A stretch of DNA of 64,000 bases from Candidatus Eiseniibacteriota bacterium (GTDB lineage Bacteria > Eisenbacteria > RBG-16-71-46 > CAIMUX01), in assembly GCA_020633975.1 (NCBI GenBank), contig JACKCR010000002.1, positions 1,984,001 to 2,048,000 of the forward strand. Direction: 5' to 3'. The position numbers and the translations under genes are program-made. Numbering within the stretch: position 1 is the first letter of the stretch; each line of letters opens with the position of its first letter. Below are positions 1 to 8,600 of the stretch, one piece after another. The notes beneath the pieces are model-generated. The model did not search any database, was not told the DNA's origin, and saw only the letters and a program-made list of their open reading frames with translations.

Positions 1-408
1 AGAGAGGGCTGGCTCTCGAATCTCCACCTGGGCGCGCGGGATCCCGAGTCCGGCGGCTTCGTGATGCTGGGGAAGACGTTCAAGGGGCTCACCGACGAGA
101 TGCTGAAGTGGCAGACGGAGCAGTTCCTCTCCCTAGAAACGCGGCGCACGAAGCAGATCGTCTACGTTCGCCCCGAGGTCGTGGCCGAGATCGCGTTCGA
201 CGGCATCCAGCCCTCGCCTCGCTATCCGGCCGGAATGGCGCTCCGGTTTGCACGGGTCAAAGCGTACCGACCGGACAAGCCGGCGGATCAGGCCGATACG
301 GTCGATACGGTTCGAGAGATCTTCCGGAGGAGCCGCGGCGAGTCGGAAGTAGACGAGTCGAACGAGGGCGAGTCGAACGAGGGCGAGTCGGGCACGGGCG
401 ACTCATGA
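1..408 (+). CDS. ATP-dependent DNA ligase, C-terminal part (5' end outside window)
   Basis: The frame is open from base 1 and stops at TGA 406-408, giving the last 135 residues of a larger protein. The segment [11 protein letters not shown], then [14 protein letters not shown] and the nucleotidyltransferase motif VI stretch [13 protein letters not shown], is the C-terminal OB domain of archaeal/LigB-type ATP-dependent DNA ligases, which seal nicks in duplex DNA. Catalytic Lys motif I lies upstream of the window. The final 20 or so residues are an acidic tail with the five-residue repeat SNEGE twice (bases about 355-390), outside the family consensus. The gene faces a convergent lipoprotein gene 90 bp away. 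It lies 5 kb from lhr and nei, so this looks like a repair neighbourhood (inference). Confidence 0.9.
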   Translation, partial: REGWLSNLHLGARDPESGGFVMLGKTFKGLTDEMLKWQTEQFLSLETRRTKQIVYVRPEVVAEIAFDGIQPSPRYPAGMALRFARVKAYRPDKPADQADTVDTVREIFRRSRGESEVDESNEGESNEGESGTGDS

Positions 409-498
409 TCTGAGGAGACGGCGCCCCCCTCGCTCGAACGCGTCTGGACCCTCTCTCACGACGCAGCAGCACGGTCGTCGCGGCACGTGACGTACCCC

Positions 499-2844
499 TC
501 ACATGCGGAATCGGAGCGCGAGAATGTAGTAGCTCTCTGGGTAGGTCCAATCAGTGCCAACGTAGGTACCGTCGATCAGCCCTCCCCCATCGCTGCCGCG
601 TCCCTCCCAGGAAGCCTCGATCACATACGGACGGCCAGCGGTTCCGTCGACCGAGAACTGCACATCCGCCCCGATGATCGCGTCGAACGGCAGGTTCTCT
701 ACCTTCGCATGCTTCGACTTCACCAGCGCGTTCGGCCGCGTGTCGGTGTAGACGAAGTCGACGGACGCAGTTCGCGTGTCCGGACTCACTGATCCCGAGA
801 AGGTGAGCGTTCGGACACCACCGTCTACGGTCTCTTCCATTCCTCCGGTAAAGCCAAAGCCGGTCCACTCCATCACTTGGAGGAGATGGTTGAGCGAGCT
901 GTCCTCTCCGATCCACCACGGTTCGTACTGATGGGGCGCATAGAACGAGAAGTCGACCCGAGCCGTACGCCGAAGCGCAGCCATCCACTCGTCGTCGATC
1001 CCGATCGGGTAGGGCACACTCGAAGTGCCTCCACGAGTGACGACCACCTCGGACTCTCCCACCTGAACGCCGTTGGGTACGATGGCCGAGATCGCAAAGT
1101 CGACCCACTGCGTGATCTGCGCTTCGATTCCGCCGATCTCGAGGACTCCGTCTCCCTGCACTCCCCCGAAGTTCTGCCCTTGGACCGTGACCGGATCCCC
1201 GGCCTTGGCGTACGGAGGCGTGACCCCGGTGACGACGGGGACGCGCTCCACGAGGAGGTCACCCAGGTCCACGCGCTGACTCGTCGCACCCGTCCATGGA
1301 ATCTCGATGGCGACGTAGGCGGTGTCGCTACCTGCCACGACGCGCAGTTCACTCGGTCCGCCGAACACGTCCCCGACGAGCGAGAAGCGGCCATCCGCAC
1401 CGGTGGGAATGCTGGTCCAGCCGCCTTCGTACACCGTGCCGTCGATCCTCTTGATCGAGCGCGGGACATACCCCGACTGTGGATTGCCGCTCCCGTCGAC
1501 GAGACGTCCGGTGACGCTGTAGGACCATCCGGAACGCTGAAGCATCACACCGAACTTCTTCGCGTCCGGCCCCAAAGCCGTCTCGATCTCGTTGCGGAGC
1601 GCATCGATCCCGAGATGCCGCTTCGAGTAGAGCGCGAATACGTCGCTCCAGGGAAGGTCGACGACCGGCACCGGGACCATCTGACCGGACGTGAGGTCCC
1701 GCATTTGCGGCTCGCTCCGCACGAGCGTGGCGAGCATCACGGACGGGAACCCCTCGAGCCCAGGATAATCTCGGGTGAGCGGAGTGAAGCCCTGGAAGAT
1801 CGTGTACGGGTCGAGCAGGTCGAGCGAGCCGACTCCGCCCGTGAGGAAGTACTGCACGAGGTACGCGTAGTCCTCGACCATGTACGTGCGCCCCATCTCG
1901 TCGCGGATCCCGTGGCCGGAGAGAAGCGGCGCCTGTCCTTCGAGTGACGACTGCGCGTCGTCCCCAACGATCACATGGGTCAGGTAGTGACCTATCTCGT
2001 GCGCGACGGTGCCCGCGTTCGACGTCAGTTTGAGGTGCACCGTGGGTCGAACGATCCTGCCGGCGCTCCCAAGACTCCTCCACCAGAATCCGGTGTAGTA
2101 ATCGCCGTCCCACTCATAGCGGAGGCGAAGGCGACTTCCCATTTCCGTCTCCGCCGCCGTACGCATGGTTGGCGACAAGGCACTGAGGAAGCCGTCGATA
2201 TAGGTCTGGGCCTGAAGCTCCAGGTTGATCCGGCGTTCGGCATCGGTGCTGTTCGGAGTGATCTTGCAGATCCAGTACTTGCTGAACGGCGCGGGTGGCG
2301 CCACGGCGAGACGTACCGCAGCCCCCTCTCCAGGATGAACGAGGAAGTTCAGGGCCTCGGCTTGCTCCGACTCGGGAGGCACCCCGACCCACCGGGCAGT
2401 CCCCGCGAGTTGATCGTCGAAACAACCCTCGACCTGTCCGTAGCCCAGGAGCACGACGTGTTCCGCGCCGTCCAGACCGACGGAGAGGATTGCAGGCTCC
2501 GTACCCTCGTACTCGATCTGATACCCCACTCCCGAGAGGGGCGCATCCGGCCCGTCCAGAATCGGAGCTACGTTGAGCGAGCCGCTCTTCCCTTCCGGAA
2601 AGGAGAAGGTGCATTGCGTGACGTCGTCGTAGAGAGATTCACCCGCTTCCAGCGTCTCCTCGTAGACGACTTCATCACCGAGCCGCCAATCGACAGGATC
2701 GTCACCCGGCTCCGAGTTGGTGATCTTCTCACGCTCCGAACAGCCGGAAACTGCGAGTGCTCCGAGAAGCGCGATGCCGGTCAGAGCCCCTGTGAGGCCG
2801 AAAGCGTGGTGCTGCGATCGAGATCCGTGCGGGTAGCGAAGCAT
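499..2844 (-). CDS. Exported lipoprotein with HExxH metallopeptidase-like motif and IPT/TIG domain
   Basis: 781 residues. Start ATG at 2844 is preceded by GGGAG six bases upstream; a TTG two codons further out is less likely. A hydrophobic signal ends in lipobox LAVSGC, so it is probably a lipid-anchored envelope protein. H282-E-I-G-H286, followed by YLTH, is a zinc-peptidase signature (HExxH). The middle (about 445-520) resembles a carboxypeptidase-regulatory-like Ig fold, and about 535-615 (VVTGVTPPYAKAGDPVTVQG) is an IPT/TIG domain. No family-level match for the peptidase is recognised, so the substrate is unknown. HExxH motifs occur by chance, but the AHEIGHY context is typical of true gluzincins or metzincins. 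Transcribed alone, convergent with the ligase gene. Confidence 0.7.
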   Translation of the reverse strand: MLRYPHGSRSQHHAFGLTGALTGIALLGALAVSGCSEREKITNSEPGDDPVDWRLGDEVVYEETLEAGESLYDDVTQCTFSFPEGKSGSLNVAPILDGPDAPLSGVGYQIEYEGTEPAILSVGLDGAEHVVLLGYGQVEGCFDDQLAGTARWVGVPPESEQAEALNFLVHPGEGAAVRLAVAPPAPFSKYWICKITPNSTDAERRINLELQAQTYIDGFLSALSPTMRTAAETEMGSRLRLRYEWDGDYYTGFWWRSLGSAGRIVRPTVHLKLTSNAGTVAHEIGHYLTHVIVGDDAQSSLEGQAPLLSGHGIRDEMGRTYMVEDYAYLVQYFLTGGVGSLDLLDPYTIFQGFTPLTRDYPGLEGFPSVMLATLVRSEPQMRDLTSGQMVPVPVVDLPWSDVFALYSKRHLGIDALRNEIETALGPDAKKFGVMLQRSGWSYSVTGRLVDGSGNPQSGYVPRSIKRIDGTVYEGGWTSIPTGADGRFSLVGDVFGGPSELRVVAGSDTAYVAIEIPWTGATSQRVDLGDLLVERVPVVTGVTPPYAKAGDPVTVQGQNFGGVQGDGVLEIGGIEAQITQWVDFAISAIVPNGVQVGESEVVVTRGGTSSVPYPIGIDDEWMAALRRTARVDFSFYAPHQYEPWWIGEDSSLNHLLQVMEWTGFGFTGGMEETVDGGVRTLTFSGSVSPDTRTASVDFVYTDTRPNALVKSKHAKVENLPFDAIIGADVQFSVDGTAGRPYVIEASWEGRGSDGGGLIDGTYVGTDWTYPESYYILALRFRM

Positions 2845-3106
2845 CTCCAACTCCCTCGAGAAGCTCTGAAGCGTGGGTCCTCTCTTCAGCTTTCGGAGCG
2901 TGCACGCTGTCTTCTTGAAGTGTACCCATCGATCGATCGGTCCCCCGTCGCCGGGCTCCCAGCGAACGCGTCCACCGATCGAAAGGCCTGCTTCTCTCGC
3001 AAGGAGTTGCGTGCCGAGGCAGTAAGTGGGGATGATCCATCACTCGCGGATTTTTCTCGGCACGTGGCGGCGAACGCGAACGCTGGCCTCGGTCGGACAG
3101 GGCGTT

Positions 3107-3175
3107 TCAGTCTCGATGGACGTTCTGACAACGAACGCAGTAGTAGGTGCTGCGGCCGGGTCGTCCTTGACGCGG
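3107..3175 (-). pseudogene. Remnant of the Nei zinc-finger 3' end
   Basis: On the minus strand, between an in-frame TAG (3176-3178) and TGA (3107-3109), the codons read RQGRPGRSTYYCVRCQNV and then HRD. The first 18 residues are identical to the end of the intact Nei protein at 4769-5683, whose last residues are PRI instead of HRD. Only the second half of the C-X2-C...C-X2-C zinc finger is present and there is no start, so it cannot be functional alone. It lies 38 bp beyond the stop of the SGNH hydrolase gene. Confidence 0.8.
3118..3173. repeat. 56-bp direct repeat, copy A (nei 3' end)
   Basis: Same orientation as, and one mismatch (position 3128, A for G) from, bases 4780-4835 inside nei. 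The two copies bracket the SGNH hydrolase gene. Confidence 0.9.
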
Positions 3176-3212
3176 CTAGCGCTTCGGCGAGACGCAGAGC
3201 GTGACGGTGGAG

Positions 3213-4595
3213 TTACTCGCCGTGCGGCGCTGACTCGCGGCGGCCGGCGAGATCGTCCGCCAGCGCCCGCGCCACCAAGGACGCCACCTCACGGCTCCCC
3301 TTCCCGTTCACGTGCACGTGATCGGTGAAGAGGTCGAGCCGCCCGGAGAGGGGATTCGAGAGCTCGATCAAGCGACAGCCCTTCTCCTCCGCCACCGCTC
3401 GATCGGCGTCTTCGCAGGCCTGGAAGGCGCGGCAGAGCGCTTCGTGGGAGAGGAGCACCCAGTCGTAGCGGATCCGGTCGACGACCTCCGCGCGATTCTC
3501 CGGGGTGGGAAGGTGCGGCTGCGTCACTAGCACCGGTTCGGCCCCGAAGTTGCGGCAGATGTCGACGAAGGTCCTCAGGTTGAGCGTGTACTGATCGATC
3601 CCCGCCTGCGAAACCGAGTCAGAGTACTCCCCCTCCGGTAGCCTTCCCTCGTCACCGTAGTGCGCAAACATCCCAGGCAACGCCGCCAGGATGCGGAAGA
3701 GGTGCACGCGATCGAGCAGCCTCAGAACGGGTGACGGCGGATAGTGTTCGTGGGTCGGACGGGACATCGGGCGGATGTAGCGGAGCGGCGTCTGCTCGGG
3801 GCTGATCTGGTTCATGTACTTGATGTCGTTCCAGGCATTGCAGAGGAGGACGATGTCGGGGTTGTAGAAGTGGACCTCCGAGACCAACCGTCCGATGGAG
3901 TCGAAGCTGGAGTGGCCCGGGACCCCGCCGTTGATGATCCGGACCCCGTTGAATCCCTCCTCGCGCAGCAGCGTCTCCACCCGGTGCGGCCAGTCGTCTT
4001 CCTCCCGGGCCGAGGTGTCGAACACGAACGAGCCTCCCAGGATGACGATCCGGATCTCGCCTGGCGGCTTCGCAGCAGGGAACCCGCGGCCGCGGTACCC
4101 GTTCCGGACGTAGGCCCGAACCACGCCGGGCGCCGAGTCCGACACGTCTTGATCGAAGTCAGCCAGGCGGTTGATGGAGAAAGCGGAGACGTCGTAGGCC
4201 AGGGAATGGCTGAGCTGCTCTTCCCGCGAGGCAATGGGGCGGGCCTGGAAGAAGACCTCCGACACCCCCAAGAGGAACCCGCCCGTCAGGAGGAGCAGGA
4301 ACCACTTGGCGGCCCAGTCCCTTCCGTCCAAGAAGCGAAGGAGGCCCCAGCGCCGGCAGGCCGAGCCGAAGAGGATCAGCCCCACCCCGAGCGCGACGAT
4401 CTCGATCCGCGCTCTCCGGATCACCTCGAGGCCGTGCGCGTCGAGGACCTTGTCGTCAGCGAAGTGCTCGAGGAGGAGCGGGGAAGTGAAGATGAGGGCG
4501 GCCAGGCAGAAGAACCCGAAGAGAATGAGGAGGGCGCTCAAGGTCCGGCCATGGCCGGGTGGAGATGTGGATTCTCCCGGTGTCATCCCGCCCAT
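3213..4595 (-). CDS. Membrane-anchored SGNH/GDSL-type hydrolase
   Basis: 460 residues. Three hydrophobic segments in the first 125 residues (LSALLILFGFFCLAALIF; IVALGVGLILFG; WFLLLLTGGFLLGV) anchor a soluble domain. That domain carries the SGNH blocks: GGSF (nucleophile Ser), GGVPG (block II Gly), NAWND (block III Asn) and TDHVHVN (block V Asp/His). Known SGNH enzymes are esterases or acyl-hydrolases; membrane-tethered ones often act on envelope glycans or lipids, but the substrate here is unknown. ATG 4595 has GGTGGAAG just upstream; ATG 4586 is an alternative. The gene sits between two copies of the nei 3' end in the same orientation, as if inserted behind nei. Confidence 0.75.
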   Translation of the reverse strand: MGGMTPGESTSPPGHGRTLSALLILFGFFCLAALIFTSPLLLEHFADDKVLDAHGLEVIRRARIEIVALGVGLILFGSACRRWGLLRFLDGRDWAAKWFLLLLTGGFLLGVSEVFFQARPIASREEQLSHSLAYDVSAFSINRLADFDQDVSDSAPGVVRAYVRNGYRGRGFPAAKPPGEIRIVILGGSFVFDTSAREEDDWPHRVETLLREEGFNGVRIINGGVPGHSSFDSIGRLVSEVHFYNPDIVLLCNAWNDIKYMNQISPEQTPLRYIRPMSRPTHEHYPPSPVLRLLDRVHLFRILAALPGMFAHYGDEGRLPEGEYSDSVSQAGIDQYTLNLRTFVDICRNFGAEPVLVTQPHLPTPENRAEVVDRIRYDWVLLSHEALCRAFQACEDADRAVAEEKGCRLIELSNPLSGRLDLFTDHVHVNGKGSREVASLVARALADDLAGRRESAPHGE

Positions 4596-4768
4596 TCTTC
4601 CACCTGATTCGAGGGACGTGAGATCGATGGCTTCCCGAAGGTTTCAGTTTAGACACTCGGTCTGATCGCCGAAAGCGCCAAACGAGTTCCTCGAACCCGG
4701 CCGGCAGCCCGCCTGCTAACCGCCCATGGACCGGCGGACGATGACTGCATATCCGCCGGTCGCAGCCG

Positions 4769-5683
4769 CTAGATGCGAGGGACGTTCTGGCAACGAACGC
4801 AGTAGTAGGTGCTGCGGCCGGGTCGTCCTTGACGCTCCCGCTCGATCCGCGTGCGGCAACGGTAGCAAGGCTCCCCTGCTCGTTCGTAGACCCAGAGGGT
4901 TCCGCCTGGCCCGAACCTCGTCGTCCTCACCGCGGTCTCCAGGTTCTTCCGCATCAGCACGCGGGTGTCCCGAAGCAGTTTGCGCAGCGAGTCGTCGGGG
5001 ATCCCGGAGACGGGAAGAAACGGATCGATCGCGGAGAGGAAGAGCATCTCGGACTTCCACACGTTTCCGATCCCCGACACGACGCGCTGATCCAAGAGCG
5101 CCTCTCCAATCGATCGATCGCGCCGACCGTCGTGTGAAGCTTCGCTCGGACCAACGTCTGAGCCGTTCCTCGCGGCCTCGTCCGAGGCGTGGTCCGAGGC
5201 GTCGTCCGCGCCGTCGTCTCGGTCGCCGACGAGCGAACGCGAGGTTGCCGCACGAAGCCGCGCAATCGCTTCCTCCATGTCGAACGTAGGACCGAGTAGA
5301 TCCGGCCCGAGCGCAACGAGCACCGGGAGCCTCTTCACCTCGTCTGCGGTCAGCAGCTCGATGTCTGGCGCAGAGAAACAGACGGCAACGAACCGCTCGT
5401 TCTCCAGGACGACGCGGCTCAAGTGCTCGGGCAGTTGCCAACGCTCGCCTGGTCGGTAGATATGCCAGGACCCACTCATCTTCATGTGCGAATAGAGCGC
5501 GACGTCATCGTCGAAGTGGATGAGCAGGTTCTTCCCGCGTGCCTCCACCGCCACCACCACGCGTCTATCTCGACGGAAGCGGAGCAGCTCCGGGCGCCGG
5601 GCCCAGTACCGCAAGACGGGACGACCCACGAGGGCGAGGGAGAGATGGTGAGCGCTACGGTGGATCGTGTCGCCCTCAGGCAT
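4769..5683 (-). CDS. nei: Endonuclease VIII-like DNA glycosylase/AP lyase (Fpg/Nei family, Nei2-like)
   Basis: 304 residues. It begins MPEGDTIHR: after Met removal Pro1 is the Schiff-base nucleophile and Glu2 the catalytic acid of the family; GKNLLIHFD carries the conserved Lys. The C-terminus has the H2TH region (SGIGNVWKSE) and a C-X2-C-X16-C-X2-C zinc finger (CYRC...CVRC). It excises oxidised pyrimidines and cleaves the AP site. Start ATG 5683 overlaps the lhr stop by eight bases (GATGCCTGA), so translation is likely coupled; lhr-nei adjacency is also known in actinobacteria. About residues 153-190 are an Asp/Ala/Ser-rich insert made of 12-bp repeats, unusual for the family. Confidence 0.93.
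   Translation of the reverse strand: MPEGDTIHRSAHHLSLALVGRPVLRYWARRPELLRFRRDRRVVVAVEARGKNLLIHFDDDVALYSHMKMSGSWHIYRPGERWQLPEHLSRVVLENERFVAVCFSAPDIELLTADEVKRLPVLVALGPDLLGPTFDMEEAIARLRAATSRSLVGDRDDGADDASDHASDEAARNGSDVGPSEASHDGRRDRSIGEALLDQRVVSGIGNVWKSEMLFLSAIDPFLPVSGIPDDSLRKLLRDTRVLMRKNLETAVRTTRFGPGGTLWVYERAGEPCYRCRTRIERERQGRPGRSTYYCVRCQNVPRI
4780..4835. repeat. 56-bp direct repeat, copy B (inside nei 3' end)
   Basis: Intact partner of 3118-3173. It encodes the zinc-finger end of Nei. Confidence 0.9.
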
Positions 5684-8600
5684 CGAGCGATCCCTTGCGC
5701 CGGTAGAGTCCCTTGTACGTCGAGCGGAAGCCTTCCTCCTCGAGGAACTGCGCAAGGAACGATTTCGCCGGGTCTTCGCCGTCGATCTTCGTCACGGTGA
5801 GTGCACGGTTTCTCCCCTTCGCGGGGAGCCCCGAGAGCGTCGCGGCGAGAACGCGCGCCGCGGCGGACCGTTCGGGCTCGACCTCCGGCAGGAACGTCAG
5901 GAGGCTTCGCTCGGTCCGCCCGATGTAGGCGAGAAGCCTCCCCTCGTGCAGAACGACTTGCGCCCCGGCCACGCGACCCGGACGCGCTCCGGTCGTCTCG
6001 GGCCAGCGCAACGCCGCACCATACGGATTGGCAGGATCGGTCGCCGCGAGTACGTAGGGCGACGGCTCGGTGCTCGCGCCCGCTTCCCGCAACGCTCGGA
6101 GTCGATCGTCGGCCCCGGGAAGCGCGAACTGCGTCGCACCCAGCCCGGCCACGAAGTAGCCACGACGGACGCGGCCCGACTCCTCCATCGCCTTCAGCAC
6201 CGGGTAGACGAGCGAGAATCCGCCGACGAGCCCCTCCGCCTGCGTGCTCTCCCGAAGGAGGACGCCGTGACGTTGGAGCAACTGCTCCGCGAGCGCGGTA
6301 CGCCGCTCGGTCTCTGTCGGATCGCTCTCTTCCCTTCGCGGCAAGAGCGACCAGCGTCCCTCGGTCCCGGAGGGACCCACTGTGCGCGGGCGATAGCCTC
6401 GCGCCCTCGGATCCCGCCGATTCCGTCGACTCGAGCGCTCTCCCTGGGTCTGGCGGAGGAAGGAGCGAAGCGGAGCGAGCGTATCGTTCGTGACCACGCC
6501 CTCCCACACGAGGAGCCAGAGTGCGTCCGCGAGATCCTGCGGGAACCCGCCCAGATCCTTCGCCATCTGCGCAAAGAAGACCGCGCCGCGACTCGTCAGA
6601 TACTCGCGGATCGACTGCATCGACTCTTGGTGACGCGACGTTTCCGCAGAGTCTCCGTGGTCTGCGTGCTTGGGCGCTCCGGGAGACGATGAAACGACAC
6701 CAGCCGTCGATCCCAACTCGCCAACTGGGCCCAGGAATGGGTAGTGCTCGGTGAGGTACAACACGATCCGTCCGTCGTGCGTTCCGATCGGTTCGATCCC
6801 GCGCCACATGAGCTCGCCCGCGTAGCAGAGTTCGTCGAGCATGCTGGGCTGGTAGTCCTCGATGCGCGCGGGCAGGATCTCCGTCTCGAGATCCGAGGCG
6901 GGAAGCGGACAGCCTTGCAGCTGCTCGATCACCCGCAGGAGTCCGTCGAAGCCGCGAAGGGGTCGCGCCAGTCCGTGCCACTCGGGCAGGAATCGTCCGA
7001 GCGCCGTCGGATCGACCGGCTCGATCTCTGCGCGCAGACGGGCCAGACTCTGCTGTTTGAGACGACGGAGTACGGAGGCGTCGCACCACTCCGTGCCGCG
7101 TCCTCCCGGAAGGAACTCCCCCTCCACGATCCGCCCGGACTCACGCAGACGGTGCAGCACTCCCGTGACAGCAGCGATTCCGAGGCCGAACCGCGCAGCG
7201 ACGTCTTCCGCTCGGAAGGGGCCGTGAGTGCGCGCGAACCGTGAAACGAGGTCCCCGAGCGGGTCGGCGACGGACTCGAGGAACGCCTCGGGCATGCCGG
7301 GCGGAGGAACGACACCCAAGGCATCGCGCAACCGGCCGAGATCCTCGGCCGCGACGTATCGTTTCTCACCACCGATCGGGACGAGCGCGATCCTCCGCGC
7401 GCCGACGAGGGCGTCGATCCATTCACTCGTCGGGCTGGGGGCAGCGAGGTCTCCAGCGGAGGCGGACTTCTCGTCGGCAAGGAGTTCTCCGCCATTGACG
7501 GGCTTCTCGTCGGCAAGCAGTTCTCCGCCGGTGACGGGCTTCTCGTCGGTAGGGAGCTCTCCTCCAACGCTGACCGCCCGCACCTCCAGCTCTTCCTTCG
7601 TCAGGTCGCCGATCGAGAGGAGCGTGTCGTGGAGATCGTCCGCGTGACGGATCCGCTGATCGTCCCCAAGCCGCCGTAGTCGCTTCTCCGTATCCCAGAT
7701 CACCTCACCATCCAGGAGCGCGCGAAGTTCGGCTTCTCCCAGCAGTTCGCGAAGCTGCGCATGGTCGAGCGAGAGGATCTGCGCGCGTCGTTCGGCGAGC
7801 GGAGCGTCGCTGTCGTAGACGAAGTTGCCGACGTACGTGAAAAGGAGACTCGACGCGAAGGGAGACGGTACGTGCGTGTCGACTGTCGCGACCCGGATCC
7901 GCCGCGCCGCAACGTCCCGTAGCAGTTCGGTGAGCGAGGGAAGGTCGAAGACGTCGCGTAGACACTCACGATACGTCTCCAGGATGATCGGGAAGCGCTC
8001 GAATCGGGCGGCGACCTTGAGAAGGTCCGCACTCCGCTTCCGCTGGGCCCAGAGCGGCGCGCGGGTCGTCGGGTTCCGCTTTGGCAGGAGCAGCGCGCGC
8101 CCCGCATTCTCGCGGAAGTGCGAGGCGAAGAGCGAAGTATCGGAGAGCTTCCGTACGACCAGCGACTCGACCTCGTCTGCACGGGGGAAGAAGATCGCCG
8201 GATCGGGAGCCGACTCGGATTCGGGCAGACGGAAGACCATCCCGTCGTCGCTGTACATCATGTCGACTTCGAGCCCTTGTTCGTCGGCGAGACGCGAGAG
8301 GATCGCGGTCGACCAGGGTGCGTGCACCCGCGACCCGTAGGGCGATAGGATGCAGACTCGCCAGTCCCCTACCTCGTCGACGAACCGCTCGACCACGATC
8401 GTCTCTTCGCTCGGCACGACACCGGTCGCTTCGTACTGATCCCGTACGTACGCGACGAGATTGCGCGCGGCAGACTCTTCGAGGCCGTGGTGCTTCCGCA
8501 GTCGCTCGATCGCTTGCGGCTCCTCCGCCCTCCCGATCTCGCGCGCGAGCGAGCCGATCGCTCGTCCGAACTCCGGGGCCCGACCGATCCGGTCCCCCTT

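Larger units (their letters stand above)
2845..3212. other. Intergenic stretch with a nei 3'-end remnant
   Basis: No intact gene seen. It holds the upstream region of the lipoprotein gene and, at 3107-3175, a fragment matching the nei 3' end (separate entry). No convincing promoter hexamers were found. Confidence 0.5.
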
